IMG/VR virus record: IMGVR_UViG_3300014499_000016
Span: 1-34,989 of that record
DNA: 34,989 nt
Reading direction: 5' to 3' (one strand)
Origin: a virus
In this document: one piece after another, positions 31,210-34,989 of the stretch
Position numbering within the stretch: the first letter of the stretch is position 1
Layout: each line of letters begins with the position of its first letter
Program-made: the position numbers and the translations under genes
Notes under the pieces: generated by a model
Databases searched by the model: none
What the model was told of the DNA's origin: nothing
Seen by the model: only the letters and a program-made list of their open reading frames with translations

Positions 31210-33055
31210 TAGCTCCTCCATTACCCTTCGGTGGGTTTAGCTGTGGTATCTCAGGAAGTAAACGAGATACATCATCATGATTAAAATTACGAAGAATCGT
31301 CTTATAAAGAGCCATGTTAGCTAGAAGAACACCACCGTAATACTCTGATAAAGCAGGAGGCATATTCGGCTGACCCATAGCCTGCAGCATCTGAGCATTT
31401 TCTTGATAAAACCTACTCAAAGCTCCAGCTAAGAGAATATCATTCTGTCTCTCAAGCTCTTTATTATTCGATGCTGTAGTTGGCCGCAGTCTGAATCCAA
31501 GTGTTCCACTTTTAAACGCCGCAAATGCTTTCTTTAAAGTCTCTGAATTATCTCCATACTTCCCTAACTTCTTCCCAATTCCTATCGAAGCGTACATAGA
31601 AAGAAGCTTAATCGCCATTCTTACATGAGCTGATCTCATATCACTCATTCGTAGATTATTTCGATTATTCTGTTGGATAAGCATCATTGAGGTACCCGAT
31701 GCAGAGTATATCCCACGTTTATTATTAACCAAACCCCCACCAGTACCAGAAATAGCAGGATCAATCCCAGCTCTTTCCTTTGCACAACTCATGATAAACT
31801 GATCCGAGCTATTATCCTCTCCTATATCCGAGCCAGATTTAATCTGCTCAATCTCTCCCTCTTTCGCAGGAATCATTACTCCAGGATACATTTGAAGAAT
31901 AGAACTTAACTTCGACGCCGGATCAACTCTGATAATTCCAAGCATAGAGAAGTTTCTATTATTAGTACGCCAGTTAGAGTTCTGAGAGAGTTCCTTCTGA
32001 TAAGACCTAAGCATCTGAGCATATCCTGTGCCAAAGTAATTCTCATCATCATAACTCAACTTAACATCTTCCACTGGTTGAATATTATCAGGGTAGAAAT
32101 TATAAATCGTATACAACACTTTATCACTTTTCTTATGATACTTTGCAAAAAGGGAAAAAGTCCTATTCCCTTTTCTATATCGAATATAACAGTTATAAAA
32201 ATCCCACTCAGCTCCGCCATGCTCAGTTGTAGAAGACTCTACAGCATTCTCCTGAGCTACCTCAAACTGCATCTGAGCTTGTTCTGTACGGTCAGGAGAA
32301 CCTAGAATCCAATCTAATTTCTCATCCTCACCTTCATAAAGCGCACTCTTAGTCTTTAACTGCCGCACCTGCCAGTAATTAAGAGTCTCAATAGTATAAT
32401 AAAAATCAGCATCCCCAAGAACAGGAATCCTTGGATCAATACCAAATTTATTCAACGGCACTAACTTCGGATGAGGACTATCCCTCTTAACAATCTCGTC
32501 AAATTTATATGAAATCTTATTCTCCTCAGTCGATCCTCCAGAGATATAAGAATACTTCTCCTCAACATCATACTCCCAGGGAAATTCAGTAATCCCTGTC
32601 CCATACTTAATCGCACTGTTAAAAAAAGCCTGTTCTACTCTATAAAAATCAAGAGCCGCAGGATCATAAGCCTCATCCATTAAGAACTTCTCTAATACCC
32701 TCTTCATATCCTCTCCCTCTTTTGTAGGAGAATCTCCTGAGAGTGAGATCGCAAAGAGAGGATCGTACATATAAATAGCCCCCAAAATACGTGAGAGCAA
32801 CTCATCACAGAAAGTTCCTATTAACTGAATTACCAAATTAGCAGCCCCCGGCCAGGGGAAGTCTTGTTCCTTATTCTTCGGAAGACCTTTATAAAGTCGA
32901 ACATATTCAGGCAATCTATCTGTTCTAAAATTCTCTAACTTAGAATCAATAGACTTCACATTCTGCCTTATAAATTGTTCCAAGTCAAGAATATCCTCAG
33001 CGGTAAACCCACTGATAGAATCGACTTTTACCTTAACCGGAGGCTCGTAGGGCAT
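31112..33055 (-). CDS. Portal protein
   Basis: This 647-residue protein shows portal features: EQDFPWPGAANLVIQLIGTF near residue 65, with helical SRILGAIYMYDPLFAI after it. DFYRVEQAFFNSAIKYGTGI lies near 135, the conserved KYGTG being the region before the wing. The C-terminal region is disordered (GGANAGDTGFNSQIGG). The protein would form the dodecameric ring through which DNA enters the head and to which the tail attaches. Size fits portals of short-tailed phages. It lies upstream of the scaffold and capsid genes as expected. Large terminase is not in this window. Confidence 0.8.
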   Translation of the reverse strand: MPYEPPVKVKVDSISGFTAEDILDLEQFIRQNVKSIDSKLENFRTDRLPEYVRLYKGLPKNKEQDFPWPGAANLVIQLIGTFCDELLSRILGAIYMYDPLFAISLSGDSPTKEGEDMKRVLEKFLMDEAYDPAALDFYRVEQAFFNSAIKYGTGITEFPWEYDVEEKYSYISGGSTEENKISYKFDEIVKRDSPHPKLVPLNKFGIDPRIPVLGDADFYYTIETLNYWQVRQLKTKSALYEGEDEKLDWILGSPDRTEQAQMQFEVAQENAVESSTTEHGGAEWDFYNCYIRYRKGNRTFSLFAKYHKKSDKVLYTIYNFYPDNIQPVEDVKLSYDDENYFGTGYAQMLRSYQKELSQNSNWRTNNRNFSMLGIIRVDPASKLSSILQMYPGVMIPAKEGEIEQIKSGSDIGEDNSSDQFIMSCAKERAGIDPAISGTGGGLVNNKRGIYSASGTSMMLIQQNNRNNLRMSDMRSAHVRMAIKLLSMYASIGIGKKLGKYGDNSETLKKAFAAFKSGTLGFRLRPTTASNNKELERQNDILLAGALSRFYQENAQMLQAMGQPNMPPALSEYYGGVLLANMALYKTILRNFNHDDVSRLLPEIPQLNPPKGNGGANAGDTGFNSQIGGFKGAIPTGGFSDSGGIPSS

Positions 33056-33070
33056 ATTATCCTTTTATAC

Positions 33071-33352
33071 CTAAACTGAATCTTTAGGCGTACTTGCTAA
33101 AACTCCCTGAACAAGTTTATCTAACTTATTCGAGACAGTCTCCTCAGAGATAAAGAAAGGAGTGTTTAAAATATTAAGCGTAAGAACTTGCTTCAATGAA
33201 TCATAAAGCCAGCCTACCTCTACTCCATGAGTCTCAGTAGAACCGGTATAGCCTGAAATAGCAAGTCCTTGATTATGAGCTTCAGTCATAAGAGCATTAA
33301 ACTGATTCTCCGTCAGACCATTAAACACAAGTGAGCTAATCTGATGTCCCAT
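33071..33352 (-). CDS. Hypothetical protein upstream of portal
   Basis: This is a 93-residue soluble-looking protein (QISSLVFNGLTENQFNALMT, YTGSTETHGVEVGWLYDSL, FISEETVSNKLDKLVQG). Its ATG overlaps the stop of the Tat-signal gene (TAATG), so it is translated from the same message. No motif is recognised. It may be a head-assembly helper because it lies next to the portal. Confidence 0.5.
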   Translation of the reverse strand: MGHQISSLVFNGLTENQFNALMTEAHNQGLAISGYTGSTETHGVEVGWLYDSLKQVLTLNILNTPFFISEETVSNKLDKLVQGVLASTPKDSV

Positions 33353-33963
33353 TATATCGCCGCCTTTGCAAGAGTTGGATCAGCTTTAACAATACCATTC
33401 CACTGAGCCTTATAATCCGCTACATAAGAGTGTAAGAAATAATGCCTCAGATGCTTTCTTCCATGATGATTAAACTTCATCTTTGCCTCTGAGACTTTTT
33501 TCATACTCAACGAAATCATCTTATAAGACGCATCAATAATCTCTGGCTCATCTATAGACTTTCGCATCTCCGACACCGTCGGAATCGGCAGCGCACTAAG
33601 AACAGCATCTAAGCCTGCTACAAGAACATCAATCAACGGTCCAATATTCCCACCTAATGGAATATCATTAGTCACAACTACTAAAGTATTAAGTGCCTGA
33701 ATAACATCAGCAACAGGGCCACCACCTACCCATGAAGCCTCAGCAGTTTGAAGTCCTTTAATAGCAGCTTGAAATTCAGGAAGCCATGAAGCTCCTGAAT
33801 CTGCAACAGCAACTACAGCCGCAGCAGATACAAGTGCTATATTAATAAGATTCTCAATCTCCTGTGTAGACATTGAGCAACCTTCAACAGATAACAGAGT
33901 AGGAGCAGTCAAAGCTACTGCTCCTACTCTCATAGAACTAGCTAGAAAACTTCTACGATTCAT
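33352..33963 (-). CDS. Putative Tat-exported lipoprotein
   Basis: The 203-residue product begins with a twin-arginine signal (NRRSFLASSMRVGAVALTA, R3-R4 then SFL), followed by a hydrophobic stretch and LSVEGC, a possible lipobox with Cys29. The -2 residue Glu is atypical, so lipidation is uncertain. The mature part is Ala/Val-rich and helical (NIALVSAAAVVAVADSGASW, FQAAIKGLQTAEAS, DVLVAGLDAVLSALPIPT) and then charged and helical up to the C-terminus. It would be a periplasmic or membrane-anchored protein made in the late operon. A spanin or envelope role is possible but not shown. GAGGAGGG precedes the ATG. Confidence 0.6.
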   Translation of the reverse strand: MNRRSFLASSMRVGAVALTAPTLLSVEGCSMSTQEIENLINIALVSAAAVVAVADSGASWLPEFQAAIKGLQTAEASWVGGGPVADVIQALNTLVVVTNDIPLGGNIGPLIDVLVAGLDAVLSALPIPTVSEMRKSIDEPEIIDASYKMISLSMKKVSEAKMKFNHHGRKHLRHYFLHSYVADYKAQWNGIVKADPTLAKAAI

Positions 33964-33983
33964 TCACACCCTCCTCGGTGAGT

Positions 33984-34136
33984 TTAATTATGAACATATC
34001 CAAGAGCATAAGCTATCGTAAGAACTAAACAAAGCACTCCAAGAATACCTCCACCTACTCTATAACGAGGTTCTGGGAATACAAAAACACTTCCAAAGTT
34101 CATAAGAGTGAGAATAATCAAAATTACGAGAATCAT
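33984..34136 (-). CDS. 50-residue membrane protein with two transmembrane segments
   Basis: The small ORF from ATG 34136 to the stop at 33986-33984 encodes two hydrophobic helices (MILVILIILTLMNFGSVFVF and GILGVLCLVLTIAYALGYV) joined by a short PEPRYRVGG loop, reminiscent of small DUF3309-like membrane proteins. GGAAGTGGAG lies before it. It lies between two phage genes with no other use for the space and could be a holin-type protein. No experimental class can be assigned. Confidence 0.6.
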   Translation of the reverse strand: MILVILIILTLMNFGSVFVFPEPRYRVGGGILGVLCLVLTIAYALGYVHN

Positions 34137-34151
34137 TTAAATCTCCACTTC

Positions 34152-34430
34152 CTAAAGTTTAAAACCAGCATCAGCGCAAGCAGCCTTAACATCAGGCCAG
34201 ACCGCAATTAAATCTTTCAACTGTGTAGCATCCATTGGGATATTAATCAATCCTGTAGGATTTGCTGCATCTCCTAGTCCATCTGTTACGACTTTATCAA
34301 CTGCAAGAAAGAGATTAATAAGAGCAGAGATAAGAGCCGGACCTTTGAAGATAAGATTCTTCAAATTCTTCAGCCAATGTGCTACGTCCTCAAAAGGAAT
34401 CTCAACATTTCCAATAACTACATTAGCCAT
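34152..34430 (-). CDS. Small protein with a hydrophobic helix
   Basis: This 92-residue protein is read from ATG 34430, which follows AAAGGAG; the longer upstream frame runs through the neighbouring gene. A hydrophobic stretch (LIFKGPALISALINLFLAVD) may be a membrane or amphipathic helix. The C-terminus is soluble with one Cys (DVKAACADAGFKL). It lies in a run of short membrane-type proteins and may belong to a lysis or envelope group. Confidence 0.5.
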   Translation of the reverse strand: MANVVIGNVEIPFEDVAHWLKNLKNLIFKGPALISALINLFLAVDKVVTDGLGDAANPTGLINIPMDATQLKDLIAVWPDVKAACADAGFKL

Positions 34431-34434
34431 TTTA

Positions 34435-34743
34435 CTACTCCTTTGCGATAACTGTATTCGGTAGTTGAAAAGTGCTACTAGATATATTCCCTGCCGAACT
34501 CGTAAGTGTTGAAATAGTAGTCCCAACCCCAGGCACAGTAGTAACACTCCCCACCGGCGGATTCTTAATAAAAGACTTAAAATCCAATACAATCGCAGAA
34601 AGGAAATTATACAAAGCCTTATACCAAACACCACCATATTCCACCGGGCTAGGTAAAGATTGAACAAGAGCACTAGCAACTAATAGAATAATATACATCA
34701 TCAACATATGTTCAGCAGTCGGACTAGCTAGAAAATTATACAT
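34435..34743 (-). CDS. Small membrane protein with N-terminal transmembrane segment
   Basis: This 102-residue protein has one transmembrane segment (about residues 11-30, MLMMYIILLVASALVQSL), a second aromatic helix (WYKALYNFLSAIVLDFKSF) and a Val/Thr/Ser/Gly-rich C-terminal tail. An AGGAGGT site precedes the ATG. A holin-like or envelope role is possible, but the sequence gives no family match. Confidence 0.55.
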   Translation of the reverse strand: MYNFLASPTAEHMLMMYIILLVASALVQSLPSPVEYGGVWYKALYNFLSAIVLDFKSFIKNPPVGSVTTVPGVGTTISTLTSSAGNISSSTFQLPNTVIAKE

Positions 34744-34757
34744 CTCTCAAATACCTC

Positions 34758-34982
34758 CTAAAGATGTGCAACACTGTGCACAGCTATATCTGCTATGATA
34801 GTAACAAAAATACCCACAAGCAGCCAGACCATCCTATTTAAATTTGAAGAAATACTAGCCACTGTCTTCTCCGTCAACGTAACACGAGTAGCCAAAGAAG
34901 GATTATTCTGTCCTCCATCGATCATTACAAAATCATGAAGTTTTTCAAACTCATCTGTTAGATGTTCCAGATCAACACCCAT
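34758..34982 (-). CDS. Coiled-coil protein with C-terminal transmembrane segment
   Basis: The 74-residue product has a charged helical N-terminal half (HLTDEFEKLHDF; RVTLTEKTVASISSNLNR) and a single C-terminal transmembrane helix (MVWLLVGIFVTIIADIAV). This topology resembles XhlA/haemolysin-type holin-associated proteins. The ATG at 34982 is seven bases from the window edge with GGGAAGG ahead of it; an earlier start beyond the edge cannot be excluded. Confidence 0.55.
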   Translation of the reverse strand: MGVDLEHLTDEFEKLHDFVMIDGGQNNPSLATRVTLTEKTVASISSNLNRMVWLLVGIFVTIIADIAVHSVAHL

Positions 34983-34989
34983 CCTTCCC

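Noticed and set aside
34431-34679. Upstream extension of the 92-residue gene at the right edge
   Set aside because: The extension overlaps another gene in a different frame and has no ribosome binding site; ATG 34430 does.
1-34989. tRNA genes and CRISPR arrays
   Set aside because: No cloverleaf-like sequence or spaced direct repeats were noticed on either strand by eye; a covariance-model scan would be decisive.

Overview
The window is part of a double-stranded DNA phage genome, or a prophage or metagenomic contig of one, with a short-tailed (podovirus-like) plan. It carries a replication and recombination module on the plus strand (about 1-11.6 kb) and a structural module on the minus strand (about 11.7-35 kb). 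The two converge on a strong hairpin terminator near 11.65 kb. I see no sheath, tape-measure or baseplate genes. The order portal, scaffold candidate, decoration candidate, capsid, tail nozzle, adaptor, large internal proteins, fibres resembles T7/P22-type phages. Large terminase and endolysin were not found here. The host cannot be read from the sequence. Strong AGGAGG-type ribosome binding sites, signal peptides ending in Ala-Gln and the style of the secreted fibre-like proteins make a Gram-negative soil bacterium such as an acidobacterium possible, but this is inference.

Plus strand, in order: the C-terminal end of an FtsK/SpoIIIE DNA translocase; a gene of unknown function; a block of G and C runs; a promoter with a palindromic operator and an apparently leaderless ribbon-helix-helix regulator gene; a cross-brace zinc-finger protein; a DUF3310 protein; a RecB/Cas4-type nuclease; a 44-residue very acidic protein; a small zinc-finger-like protein; a Sak4-like RecA-fold ATPase; an SSB-like protein; and a terminator. 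A family A DNA polymerase follows, split into two genes. The first (4958-6052) has a uracil-DNA-glycosylase-like domain and the 3'-5' exonuclease. The second (7970-9445) has the polymerase domain. Between them lies an island, GC-rich for most of its length, of small genes that also holds a truncated tyrosine-recombinase fragment. After the polymerase come a DUF3987-like helicase/primase-type ATPase, a GroES-like protein with a DnaJ-type zinc finger inserted before the mobile-loop region, and a small secreted protein.

Minus strand, in transcription order from the right edge: four small proteins, most with membrane-type segments, a Tat-signal lipoprotein candidate, portal, small proteins, scaffold candidate, decoration candidate, major capsid protein, minor structural proteins, a 910-residue tail nozzle-like protein, a fibre-like protein, an adaptor-like protein, four likely internal virion proteins, a 50-residue protein, a PurD-like ATP-grasp enzyme, a 25-codon micro-ORF, and two paralogous fibre-like proteins that both start with Sec signal peptides.

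The points most worth a second look are the GroES/DnaJ-zinc-finger fusion, the split polymerase with its foreign island and integrase scar, the secreted fibre-like paralogues, the Tat lipoprotein within a phage late operon, and the leaderless autoregulated repressor candidate.
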